DNA of 53,676 nt, taken from NCBI GenBank assembly GCA_020627785.1, contig JAHDGF010000003.1:1-53676 (forward strand). Reading direction: 5' to 3'. The notes under the pieces were generated by a model. That model saw nothing but the letters and a program-made list of their open reading frames with translations. It was not told the DNA's origin and made no database searches. The position numbers were made by a program, and so were the translations under genes. The stretch comes from Saprospiraceae bacterium. Lineage in GTDB: Bacteria; Bacteroidota; Bacteroidia; Chitinophagales; Saprospiraceae. Positions 18,199 to 26,244 of this stretch are shown piece after piece (position 1 is the stretch's first letter; every line of letters begins with the position of its first letter).

Positions 18199-19296
18199 GT
18201 GAAACTACATATACTTATTAGTTCTCCATTTTATACAGAACGCATCATAGATAAGATGCGAGTATTAGATAAAACGCCGTGCATCTATCTAATTATTTAT
18301 TCTACAAGTAAAGCTAGAGTTAGTGTCGGGAATCAATCATTAACATTCAGTCTCACCGGGCTAAGACGATGGTTAAGAGTTCAAGAAATTGAAACTACTT
18401 ATATACATTTCTTGAGTACCTCTATAGCGTATCTTCTTTTAAAAACAGGTCTGGCAGAAAAGCCCCTCTATTGGATCATGTGGGGCGCGGATTTTTATAG
18501 ATTGCCTCAAGTACGGAAAAATTACTTTCTACCCTTATCAAAAGAATTTATGCCACCAATTAATTCACTAAAGACTCGCCTCATTAAATTCATGTCGCTC
18601 CCATCTTATGATCATGTAGAAAAAATTTTACCCAAGGTGAATTATTATGTGGGTTACCCAGAGGAATATGACCATGTTCAGCAGGAGTTGAATTTGCCAA
18701 TGGAATTGATTCCATGGGAGTTTTACTTTGATGTAACTGAAATGGAAAGACCGATAATTAATCAAGGCAAAGGCCATATCTTAATCGGTAATTCAGACGA
18801 CCCAACCAACAACCATTTGGATATTTTAGAGTTGCTGAAAGAGAGAAATATGAGTCACTATCCACTTATTATACCACTGGCTGGAGCACAGGCAGATTAC
18901 CAGTTGGCCGTGGCTGATAAAGTGCTAGAATTTAATGCAGAGGTATTGAATGAATATGTAGACCCCAAGACTTTTTTTAATAAGATGGAAACGGTAAGTT
19001 ATGTAGTGTATGGTCATTTAAGGCAACAAGGAGTGGGTACAATTTTACCATTAATTTATGCTGGGAAAAAAGTTTTTCTGTGGGAATCTAACCCATTATA
19101 TACCATTTTGAAACGTTGGGGGTTGTTGATCTTTTCTTTGGATAAAATGAGGGTAGAAGATTTTGTTCCGCTTTCGCAAATACAGATTGAAGAACAACGC
19201 AGAACCCTGGAGGAATTTAATTCCCAAGTGAAGGGGAATGAAAGATGGGCAGAAATTCTGAAGGATAGATCGCAAAAAAAAGTAGACCTGAATTAG
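18199..19296 (+). CDS. WecF-like fucosaminyltransferase (Glyco_transf_56)
   Basis: 365 residues. Family hallmarks include YWIMWGADFYRLPQ and the block GNSDDPTNNHLDILELL, typical of TDP-fucosamine lipid II transferases (WecF, enterobacterial common antigen), plus VYGHLRQQGVGTILPLIYAGKKVFL. The protein presumably adds a deoxyamino sugar to a lipid-linked saccharide. No other sugar-antigen genes are nearby, so the pathway context is missing and the donor sugar is uncertain. The start is GTG 18199: the first beta strand (KLHILISS) would be lost with the next ATG (18256). A TAGCTTTG box at 18192-18199 overlaps the start codon; if it is a true -7 box the message could not begin upstream of it, so it is probably fortuitous. 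Confidence 0.8.
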   Translation: MKLHILISSPFYTERIIDKMRVLDKTPCIYLIIYSTSKARVSVGNQSLTFSLTGLRRWLRVQEIETTYIHFLSTSIAYLLLKTGLAEKPLYWIMWGADFYRLPQVRKNYFLPLSKEFMPPINSLKTRLIKFMSLPSYDHVEKILPKVNYYVGYPEEYDHVQQELNLPMELIPWEFYFDVTEMERPIINQGKGHILIGNSDDPTNNHLDILELLKERNMSHYPLIIPLAGAQADYQLAVADKVLEFNAEVLNEYVDPKTFFNKMETVSYVVYGHLRQQGVGTILPLIYAGKKVFLWESNPLYTILKRWGLLIFSLDKMRVEDFVPLSQIQIEEQRRTLEEFNSQVKGNERWAEILKDRSQKKVDLN

Positions 19297-19310
19297 ATTC
19301 AGATCTACTT
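19280..19310 (-). terminator. Intrinsic terminator of the S46 gene, inside WecF gene end
   Basis: On the minus strand the stem AAGTAGATCTGAA pairs with TTCAGGTCTACTT (one mismatch, 5-base loop) and is followed by a run of eight T. It ends the S46 gene (stop at 19332) but lies partly within the last codons and stop of the convergent WecF-like gene, so the two 3' ends share this hairpin. It may also serve the plus strand, which has a weaker T-rich tail. Confidence 0.8.
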
Positions 19311-19331
19311 AAGTTCATTTTATTTTTTGGA

Positions 19332-21482
19332 CTAATTAGCTTTTGGGTGGACTAGCTTCATTTCTTTTATAAGGTGACCTGCACCAGCAAATTTATCAAC
19401 AATAAACAGAACATATCTGGCATCAACCATAATGTTTCTACATATTGATTTGTCATAATTAATATCACTCATAGTGCCTTCCCAAACCCGATCAAAGTTT
19501 AGACCTATTAAATTCCCATGCGCGTCTATGGCTGGACTTCCTGAATTTCCTCCGGTTGTATGATTACTTCCTAGGAAGCAGATTGGGATGTCACCATTGC
19601 TATCTGCATATTCTCCAAAATCTTTAGATTCAGAAAGTTCTATCAACTTTGGATGCACATCAAATTCATAATCGCCAGGCTTATATTTTTCTATGACTCC
19701 ATTTAGATAAGTAACGGGCATGTATGTGACACCATCTCTTGGCTGGTAGCCATTTACTTGACCATAGCTGATTCTCATGGTGGAATTTGCATCTGGATAA
19801 AATCTTTTCTTCGGGAAAGTCTCAATGATGGCTTGCATGTATTTTCGCTGCAGTTCATCAATTTGAGTTTTATTCCTGTTGTAAGGAGCATTAACTTTAG
19901 CATCAATTAAATTTGACCATTCTGTGCCTAGCATAAATACAGGGTCCGTTTTTATCTTTTCTATAGCAGACTCTGGTGGTAAGCTTAGTATACCCATCAT
20001 CTTATTAGGATCTGCAAATGAAGATTGAGAATAAAGCCCCTTTGCAAAATTCTCCATATCTCTATTGGCAACCTTTAATGACTCAGGTGTATACAGAGGA
20101 TTTACATTTTCCACATACATTTTTGCCAGGCTTGCAAAAACTTCACGGTCAATTTCTGGTCTATAGTTTTTGTAAAAACCTTCTAAATAGCCTTTCACTC
20201 TTTGGAGGTATGAGTTGTAGTCGTCTCTACCGTTGTTTTCATAACGATCAATGAGGCGATTCATGATTCCAGTGAGTGATAATAATTCAATATTTCTGCT
20301 AGCGACCTCACTGTAATAATCTCTGGTAAAGGCGTATTCTTCATTTGCCTTATATAGTTTCTCAAATCTTGGTAGAATCGATCTTATTTCTGGGTTATCT
20401 GCATTCTTATTTAAAAATTCTTCTTCAAATTTTTTCTTCTTGGCTATCGCACCTGTAGAGACCAAACCTTGACTTTCGCCAATCCATTTTTTCCAGTAAT
20501 TCGCTACTCTAGCAAACTTTGAAGCATACTGGATTCTTACGGATTCATCTGCTCTCATGTGGCCATCAATAATTTTAAGCGCGCTGTCTCTGATACTAAT
20601 TTTAGCTGGGTTTAAAGTTTCAACAATCTGTTCTACAGCTGAGCTTGGAAGATACTGATTGGTTCTACCAGGAAAACCAAAAACTAGAGTAAAGTCACCT
20701 TCTTCAACTCCATCTAAAGAAATTGGAAGTGAGTGCTTAGGATTGTAAGGTTTATTTGCTTCACTATAATTAGCTGGTTCATTGTTAGGACCTGCATAGA
20801 TTCTGAATAGTGCAAAATCTCCAGTGTGTCTTGGCCACACCCAGTTATCTGTATCAGATCCAAACTTTCCAATAGACTCCGGTGGAGTTCCAACAAGTCT
20901 AACATCGTTGTAAGTTACCGTCACAAATGAGAAGTATTGATTGCCATGATAAAATGGTCTAATGATCACATCTTCAAATTCAGATAACTCATAGCTTGCT
21001 TTTATAGCGTCTAAATTTTTGTCAATTATACTTTGACGCTCTTCAGAACTTAGGTCGTCTGTCACACCCATTAGGGCCTTTTCCGTTACATCTTCCATTC
21101 TATCTATGAATCGAGCAAATAACCCTGGATTCGCTAATTCATCTGAATTCGTTTTAGCCCAGAATCCATCTTTTAATAAATTATTTTCAACACTACTGTG
21201 TGACTGAATTGCGCTATAACCGCAATGGTGGTTGGTCAATAAGAGCCCTTGATCTGAAATTATCTCAGACGTGCAAAATCCGCCAAAATGTACAATGGCA
21301 TCTTTAAGACTTCCTTTGTTGATGCTATATATATCTTCAGCAGTAAGTTTCATACCCATAGACTGCATTTCCTCTTCATTTAAGGCTTTCAATAAAAGAG
21401 GCAACCACATTCCTTCACCAGCACATAACATATTGGCGAAAGCCAACAATATAAAAACGACGAAAAATCTACATTTTTTCAT
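19332..21482 (-). CDS. S46 dipeptidyl peptidase, DPP11-like (Asp/Glu-specific)
   Basis: 716 residues, the usual S46 length. The signal peptide is about 1-21, and the mature protein begins GEGMWLP, a family feature. The chymotrypsin-like fold shows the catalytic His in LLTNHHCGY (85-86) and Ser647 in TTGGNSGSP. Eighteen residues after the Ser is Arg665 (GLNFDRVWEG). In the characterised pair, Arg at this spacing marks DPP11 (acidic P1) and Gly marks DPP7 (hydrophobic P1), so Asp/Glu specificity is inferred. These periplasmic enzymes release dipeptides for energy in proteolytic Bacteroidota. A POT peptide transporter lies at 28.3-30.1 kb. It has its own terminator at 19280-19310. Confidence 0.93.
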   Translation of the reverse strand: MKKCRFFVVFILLAFANMLCAGEGMWLPLLLKALNEEEMQSMGMKLTAEDIYSINKGSLKDAIVHFGGFCTSEIISDQGLLLTNHHCGYSAIQSHSSVENNLLKDGFWAKTNSDELANPGLFARFIDRMEDVTEKALMGVTDDLSSEERQSIIDKNLDAIKASYELSEFEDVIIRPFYHGNQYFSFVTVTYNDVRLVGTPPESIGKFGSDTDNWVWPRHTGDFALFRIYAGPNNEPANYSEANKPYNPKHSLPISLDGVEEGDFTLVFGFPGRTNQYLPSSAVEQIVETLNPAKISIRDSALKIIDGHMRADESVRIQYASKFARVANYWKKWIGESQGLVSTGAIAKKKKFEEEFLNKNADNPEIRSILPRFEKLYKANEEYAFTRDYYSEVASRNIELLSLTGIMNRLIDRYENNGRDDYNSYLQRVKGYLEGFYKNYRPEIDREVFASLAKMYVENVNPLYTPESLKVANRDMENFAKGLYSQSSFADPNKMMGILSLPPESAIEKIKTDPVFMLGTEWSNLIDAKVNAPYNRNKTQIDELQRKYMQAIIETFPKKRFYPDANSTMRISYGQVNGYQPRDGVTYMPVTYLNGVIEKYKPGDYEFDVHPKLIELSESKDFGEYADSNGDIPICFLGSNHTTGGNSGSPAIDAHGNLIGLNFDRVWEGTMSDINYDKSICRNIMVDARYVLFIVDKFAGAGHLIKEMKLVHPKAN

Positions 21483-21614
21483 TTATAGTAATTTTAGAAT
21501 AGCTAATTTAAGAAAGTTCTAATAAGGATTACTAAAAGGATAGGATAGCAGTAGAATGATAATTATTATAAACCGTATACTCGAGTTTTAATGGTCTTGT
21601 AAAAGCCATAAATA

Positions 21615-22268
21615 CTACAATTCTTGTTTTAGAGTTTTTATATCTGCTATTAATTGTTCAATTGATGCTTTATTAAGACCCTTGTAAATACCCCTTAGAT
21701 ATTGATTATGATCTACAAGCACAAAATTTTCAGTATGTAAAAATTCGTCAATTTCTTTTTTAAGACCCAAATCTTCTTCAACAAAATAATCTAGTCTACC
21801 AAGCTTATAAATTTCTTCTTGTTCTCCAGTAACTAAATGCCATTTACCAGATATTACTCCTTTGTTATCAGCATACTCTTTCAGAATAGGCACAGAATCT
21901 CTTTTAGGAGTTACGGAGTGTGATAATAATAGAACATTTTCATCATTTAAGAATTCGTCTTGAAGGATTGACATATTTGCAGTCATTTGGGGGCAAATAC
22001 CAGGACAGACAGTGAAGAAAAAATCTGTCACATAAATTTTTCCATGGAAGGTTTTTTCAGTTATTTTTTCTCCGTCCTGATTTAAAAGTTGAAAAGGTGA
22101 GATTTTGTGAAATGTATCTAACTCTATTGCTCCAGACTTTATCCATCGAGGTGTAAAAGTTGCCTCATTATAATAAGGTAGTGAAGAGACCCTACTTTCT
22201 TTCTTTGATGAATACTCTTGGCATCCATTGAGACAAAAAAGAAATAATAAAAGGTATTTAATTTTCAT
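21615..22268 (-). CDS. SCO1/SenC-type copper-binding lipoprotein
   Basis: 217 residues from ATG 22268; a longer start at 22289 would put extra residues before the signal peptide. Lipobox LNGC gives Cys16. The thioredoxin fold carries the SCO copper motif CPGIC (Cys88, Cys92) and His187 in LVDHN. SCO proteins deliver copper to cytochrome c oxidase CuA or act as redox chaperones. It is the last gene of a five-gene minus-strand operon and overlaps the MORN gene by 11 bases. No oxidase genes are near, so its partners may instead be the YHYH proteins of the operon (inference). Confidence 0.9.
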   Translation of the reverse strand: MKIKYLLLFLFCLNGCQEYSSKKESRVSSLPYYNEATFTPRWIKSGAIELDTFHKISPFQLLNQDGEKITEKTFHGKIYVTDFFFTVCPGICPQMTANMSILQDEFLNDENVLLLSHSVTPKRDSVPILKEYADNKGVISGKWHLVTGEQEEIYKLGRLDYFVEEDLGLKKEIDEFLHTENFVLVDHNQYLRGIYKGLNKASIEQLIADIKTLKQEL

Positions 22269-22890
22269 TACTAATCTGTAAAGTTTCATTTTCTAATTTG
22301 AAGCATAATTGTGAACGTTTCAAGCCGAATATTCGACCATTTTTTGCTTCATAGTTGTTGTAAAGTTTACCATTTTCTCTCCACGACTGTTGCAATCCGT
22401 CTTCTTTACCACGGTTTAAATGGATTTTTTTGAAAAGATTTCCGCTCTTATACCATTGAAGCTGCAGTCCATGCGGAGTTCCTTGGTCATAATTCGAAGT
22501 TGATCTTTTATTACCATTCCGCCACCAAGAATTTGTTTCTCCATGCTGCTTTCCATTTATGTAGTTTGATGAGAAACTTAAGCTGCCATCCTCGAAATAC
22601 TTTTTTATCGTTCCATGTTTTACCCCGTTGGTATACTCCGTTAAAGTTGCTTTTTTATTATTGTTATGGAAAGTTTCTGCTATACCTGAAAAAGGACTTC
22701 CACTATGAAAGTATTGTCCGAGCAAAGGTTTAAGTTTTAGTTCACTATGATGCACTACTTTTTTTATTTCAGATTTAATTTGCTTCTGAGCAATCAATTC
22801 CGTTGATAGATTTGATTGCTCAGAGCATGCTGAAAACAGTATAATAATTAAAATGCTATTGAATACTGTTCGGTGTGCCTTGTAAATCAT
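22258..22890 (-). CDS. MORN-repeat (MORN_2) lipoprotein
   Basis: 210 residues from ATG 22890; an ATG at 22914 is also possible, but either choice overlaps the upstream gene. Lipobox FSAC. The central part has at least four MORN_2-like repeats with HG or DG turns: NGVKHGTIKKYFEDG, NGKQHGETNSWWRNG, QGTPHGLQLQWYKSG and RGKEDGLQQSWRENG. This resembles YwqK-type proteins, which are loosely called antitoxins in databases with little support. The likely role is a surface or periplasmic repeat scaffold; a toxin-antitoxin function is not supported. It is coupled by overlaps to the YHYH gene upstream and the SCO gene downstream. Confidence 0.8.
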   Translation of the reverse strand: MIYKAHRTVFNSILIIILFSACSEQSNLSTELIAQKQIKSEIKKVVHHSELKLKPLLGQYFHSGSPFSGIAETFHNNNKKATLTEYTNGVKHGTIKKYFEDGSLSFSSNYINGKQHGETNSWWRNGNKRSTSNYDQGTPHGLQLQWYKSGNLFKKIHLNRGKEDGLQQSWRENGKLYNNYEAKNGRIFGLKRSQLCFKLENETLQISNEN

Positions 22891-24691
22891 TGGCGAACAA
22901 AATGTAGAATTCATTTAAATATAATTCATTGATTATATGATAATGATAAAAAGGATCATTACAATGCTGAGTTGAACTTACATGTCCTCCAGATTCATCT
23001 AAGTCGGTAGGATAATTTCCACTGCCTCCGCATTTCCTGCCATAAAGGAAAAAACCATCAGACATAATACCTACAAGGTGGTCATCATCATTAGTCCATG
23101 CTTTGGGTTCTAGGTGGTAGTGATAACTTTGAGGGCCTGTATGAGCCGCCGTATAATCAAAAGAACCAATTGCATTATCTAATGGTACATTAGGTCCTTC
23201 TTGATCATTATAAATCATAGAACCGCTTATGGCAATACCAATTGGGCCAAGTCCAGTTGCACTTGATGAAGAAGCTAATTGTGGAGATACTGGAACTCTT
23301 AAAGTATACGATCCATTAAAATCATCAATATTCCCAGGAGACATTTGATTATAACTCGTAAGTGTCGGCTCTATAAATAAAGGATGATTTTCTGTTGTAT
23401 TTTCATTAGTACATTGAACTCCCATTGGTCCATTCAGGCATCTTTCTGTGGTATTTGACCAATATGGAGATGTGTGATTTGGCAATCCATTTGACTCGAT
23501 AATAACTTCGTTTCCAGATAAAAAGATTGTTGTATTTTCCGAAGAAAATTCATTAAAAGCTGGATGTAAACCATCACACCCCATGCTATTATTTGTGTCA
23601 TCACATTCGTCTCCTAAGCCATCTAAGTCTGCGTCCTCTTGATTAGGATTATAGTCTGTGGGACAATTATCTGATCCATTATTTAAACCATCTCCATCAA
23701 TATCATCATCACATAAATCACCAATTAAGTCACCATCAAGATCTTCTTGATTTGGATTTGATATTGAAGGACAATTATCCAGTGAATCTTGAATTCCATC
23801 TCCATCTGCATCTGCAAATGTATTGGAGTCACATTCATCTCCAAGTCCATCTGCGTCGGAATCTGCTTGAGTTGGATTATAATCAGAGGGGCAGTTATCA
23901 TTCGAATTTATCACACCATCTCCATCAATATCATCATCACATAAATCACCAATTAGGTCACCATCAAGATCTTCTTGTCCCGGATTGAAAACTCCAGGGC
24001 AATTGTCATTTTCATTTGAAATGCCATCTCCATCTTTATCATATATGTTTGGGATACCTGTTTCTAAAGGTATTTCTGACCATCCGTCTACACGATATAA
24101 AAATAATGACTGACAAATTTCATCAAAATAAAGTTGACCTATCGTGGGAGTTGAAGGCACATCAGCTTCTTGACTTCCTACAATTACACTTAAACTAGAT
24201 AGATCAACACTATTGCTGTTGGAAATTGAAAGTATTTTCCCAACTAAATCAATTTGTTGAATTTCATTGCTAGCATCTGCATCTGCATCATCTTTGTTTA
24301 AAACATCTTTAGCATAAAGTGCATAAGGTACCTGCATTAGTGGAGAGATAAACTCTATATCAATATTTCCATTATTTTCTACGTCAATGGAAACAGAAAG
24401 TTGATTCGAAACTAACCAATCTATTTGGTCAAAAGTTCCACTTATAACTTCACCACTTCCTATAATAATAGAGTATATTCCATTTACATCCGTAGAAACA
24501 ACATGGTCTTCGCTGTAATTTGAGGCTCCGGATAATTCTTGAACATCTATGATAATGGATAGATTAGTTTCTGCGAGTGGTTCTCCAGAATTATCACGAG
24601 CTATACCTTGAAAATTGATGCCAGTTGGTAATTGGGCAATACTTAATTGTATACTTAGAAATAGCAATAGTGTAGAAATAGTGTATTTCAT
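22856..24691 (-). CDS. YHYH-domain protein with thrombospondin type 3 repeats
   Basis: 611 residues. A signal peptide (about 1-19) is followed by an N-terminal domain starting PTGINFQGIARDNSG (about 20-205), seen in many Bacteroidota surface proteins. Next are calcium-binding TSP3 repeats (about 215-365) such as DKDGDGISNENDNCP and DGLGDECD, then a YHYH domain (about 375-611). The YHYH domain has two motifs, GPQSYHYHLEPKAW and FYHYHI, plus GRKC and DLDESGGH. YHYH domains are of unknown function; the His/Tyr/Cys set suggests metal binding. Its C-terminal half is a close paralogue of the upstream lipoprotein (25153-26079). The DNA of the TSP3 part contains a 62-base near-perfect direct repeat. 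Confidence 0.88.
   Translation of the reverse strand: MKYTISTLLLFLSIQLSIAQLPTGINFQGIARDNSGEPLAETNLSIIIDVQELSGASNYSEDHVVSTDVNGIYSIIIGSGEVISGTFDQIDWLVSNQLSVSIDVENNGNIDIEFISPLMQVPYALYAKDVLNKDDADADASNEIQQIDLVGKILSISNSNSVDLSSLSVIVGSQEADVPSTPTIGQLYFDEICQSLFLYRVDGWSEIPLETGIPNIYDKDGDGISNENDNCPGVFNPGQEDLDGDLIGDLCDDDIDGDGVINSNDNCPSDYNPTQADSDADGLGDECDSNTFADADGDGIQDSLDNCPSISNPNQEDLDGDLIGDLCDDDIDGDGLNNGSDNCPTDYNPNQEDADLDGLGDECDDTNNSMGCDGLHPAFNEFSSENTTIFLSGNEVIIESNGLPNHTSPYWSNTTERCLNGPMGVQCTNENTTENHPLFIEPTLTSYNQMSPGNIDDFNGSYTLRVPVSPQLASSSSATGLGPIGIAISGSMIYNDQEGPNVPLDNAIGSFDYTAAHTGPQSYHYHLEPKAWTNDDDHLVGIMSDGFFLYGRKCGGSGNYPTDLDESGGHVSSTQHCNDPFYHYHIINELYLNEFYILFANDLQGTPNSIQ
23688..23749. repeat. 62-bp direct repeat in TSP3 region, copy 1
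   Basis: Matches 23916-23977 with one mismatch (AAGT versus AGGT), 228 bases apart. It encodes two of the aspartate-rich TSP3 repeats (DLDGDLIGDLCDDDIDGDG). Repeat number could change by recombination. Confidence 0.85.
23916..23977. repeat. 62-bp direct repeat in TSP3 region, copy 2
   Basis: Partner of 23688-23749, identical except for one base. The near-identity at DNA level implies recent duplication or gene conversion. Confidence 0.85.
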
Positions 24692-24693
24692 TA

Positions 24694-25146
24694 TTAAATT
24701 TTAATAAACAGGTTTGAAAAAATATAATCCTTACATTCTATTTGGAGTAGATAGGTATTGGACTTAAGTCCAGTTAATGGTATTTCATTTTTAATTATTT
24801 TTCCAGTGCGAACTAACCCTCCATGCATAGTATAGATTTTATAATCTACTATTTCGCTGAACTCATGATTTAATTTTAATACATCTGATGCAGGAGAAGG
24901 GAATAGGGTAACTTTGGAATAATCTACCTCATTTACATTAGTTTCAAATTCTTTGTTTAATTGAATAATTCCGTTTTTGATGTTGATTTGTCCAGAATCT
25001 TCAAAGTTTTGTAGTACTTCTCCAATGGTATGTGTGAATGAATAATTACCATTTATAATGGTTGATCCCCCACTCGTAACTGCTTGCTGTGAATAAGCTG
25101 AAATGGAAAAGAAGACTAACAAAAATGTTTCAATAATCGTTTTCAT
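24694..25146 (-). CDS. Small T9SS type A sorting-domain protein
   Basis: 150 residues. Signal peptide (about 1-19), then a Bacteroidota N-terminal module (AVTSGGSTIINGNYSFTHTIGEVL), then a type IX secretion C-terminal sorting domain from about residue 78 (VTLFPSPASDVLKLN ... GLKSNTYLLQIECKDYIFSNLFIKI). Almost no passenger lies between. T9SS substrates are carried across the outer membrane and anchored or released after removal of this domain. The gene is 2 bases from the YHYH gene downstream and 6 bases from the YHYH lipoprotein upstream, so it belongs to the operon. It could be a surface adaptor for its neighbours. Confidence 0.85.
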   Translation of the reverse strand: MKTIIETFLLVFFSISAYSQQAVTSGGSTIINGNYSFTHTIGEVLQNFEDSGQINIKNGIIQLNKEFETNVNEVDYSKVTLFPSPASDVLKLNHEFSEIVDYKIYTMHGGLVRTGKIIKNEIPLTGLKSNTYLLQIECKDYIFSNLFIKI

Positions 25147-25152
25147 ATTTAA

Positions 25153-26079
25153 CTATTGTATCGCGTTTGGAGTACCCTGATAATCGCCAGGGAATAGAAT
25201 GTAAAATTGATTTAAAAAGGTGTTATTTTGTATGTGATAGTGGTATTCTTCGCCTGAAGAATGTTGAGTTATAGAAGTATGTCCGCCAGATTCATCTAAA
25301 TCTTCGGGATAATTTCCACTGCTAAAACATTTTCTGCCATATAGAAAAAAACCGTCAGAAATAATTCCAATCAATTTATTATCGTCATCTGACCATGCCT
25401 TGGGTTCGAGATGGTAGTGGTAACTTTGTGGACCAGTATGTGCTGCTGTGAAATCAAGTGAACCCACGGCATTATCAAGAGGAATGTTTGGCCCTTCTTC
25501 ATCATTGTAAATCATACTTCCACTTATTGCCATACCTATAGGACCTAAACCAGTGGAGCTACTCGTGGTGGCTAATTCTGGTTGAATAGGAATTCTTAAA
25601 GTATATGAACCTAGAAAGTCATCAATATTTCCTGGTGCCATCATCTCAAATGTGGTTATTGTTGGTTCCGTAAATAGTGGGTGGTTTACTGATGCTGCTG
25701 GAGTTACAATTACATTACCCATTGGGTCTGTAGCATTTCTAGCAGTTGTGTTAGACCAGTATGGTGAAATATGATTAGCCCAACCATTAGATTCAATAAC
25801 AACTTCATTACCATCTAAGAAAATATTAAAGTTATCAGTGTCAAATTCTTCAAAGGCACTGTGGAGAAGATTTGAGCTAGTGCCAGTTTCATCATCGTCA
25901 TCACTATTAGCGACAAAACCTTCAGGTTGTTCACAGGCACTTAAGGAAACGCTTGGGTTTCCAAGTCCATCTCCATCTAGATCTTGATACCAGGTTATTT
26001 CAGTACAATCGGGATCAGAACATCCTTGTATTAAAAGACACAGAATTAATGCTGCGATGAATATTGTTTTATTTTTCAT
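25153..26079 (-). CDS. YHYH-domain lipoprotein
   Basis: 308 residues from ATG 26079; the in-frame upstream start would be TTG and is disfavoured. The lipobox is IQGC. A short WYQDLDGDGLGNP calcium-binding-like stretch precedes a YHYH domain (about 75-308) with GPQSYHYHLEPKAW and EYHYHI, plus GFFLYGRKC and DLDESGGH. The domain is strongly similar along its whole length to the C-terminal half of the 22856-24691 product, so the pair arose by duplication. It is the first gene of the operon. As a lipoprotein it is membrane-anchored, while its paralogue is secreted. The shared role is unknown; metal binding is a reasonable guess from the His/Tyr clusters. Confidence 0.85.
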   Translation of the reverse strand: MKNKTIFIAALILCLLIQGCSDPDCTEITWYQDLDGDGLGNPSVSLSACEQPEGFVANSDDDDETGTSSNLLHSAFEEFDTDNFNIFLDGNEVVIESNGWANHISPYWSNTTARNATDPMGNVIVTPAASVNHPLFTEPTITTFEMMAPGNIDDFLGSYTLRIPIQPELATTSSSTGLGPIGMAISGSMIYNDEEGPNIPLDNAVGSLDFTAAHTGPQSYHYHLEPKAWSDDDNKLIGIISDGFFLYGRKCFSSGNYPEDLDESGGHTSITQHSSGEEYHYHIQNNTFLNQFYILFPGDYQGTPNAIQ

Positions 26080-26244
26080 TACATTTTTTACATTAGACAA
26101 CTTATTCTAAAAAATCCTTTGTAAAAAGAAATTATAATTCAAGTAAAACATCAAATAAATCAATGATAATAAGTTTAATTCTTTATTTGATTTAAGAATA
26201 TTTGAAGGCCGGCAAATTAAATACTAAATTTTTAAAAGCTAAAT

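Noticed and set aside
18192..18199. TAGCTTTG as promoter of the WecF-like gene
   Set aside because: It overlaps the GTG start codon; a transcript from it would lose the start.
22258..22890. Toxin-antitoxin antitoxin (YwqK label)
   Set aside because: No toxin gene is adjacent; the protein is an exported MORN-repeat lipoprotein.
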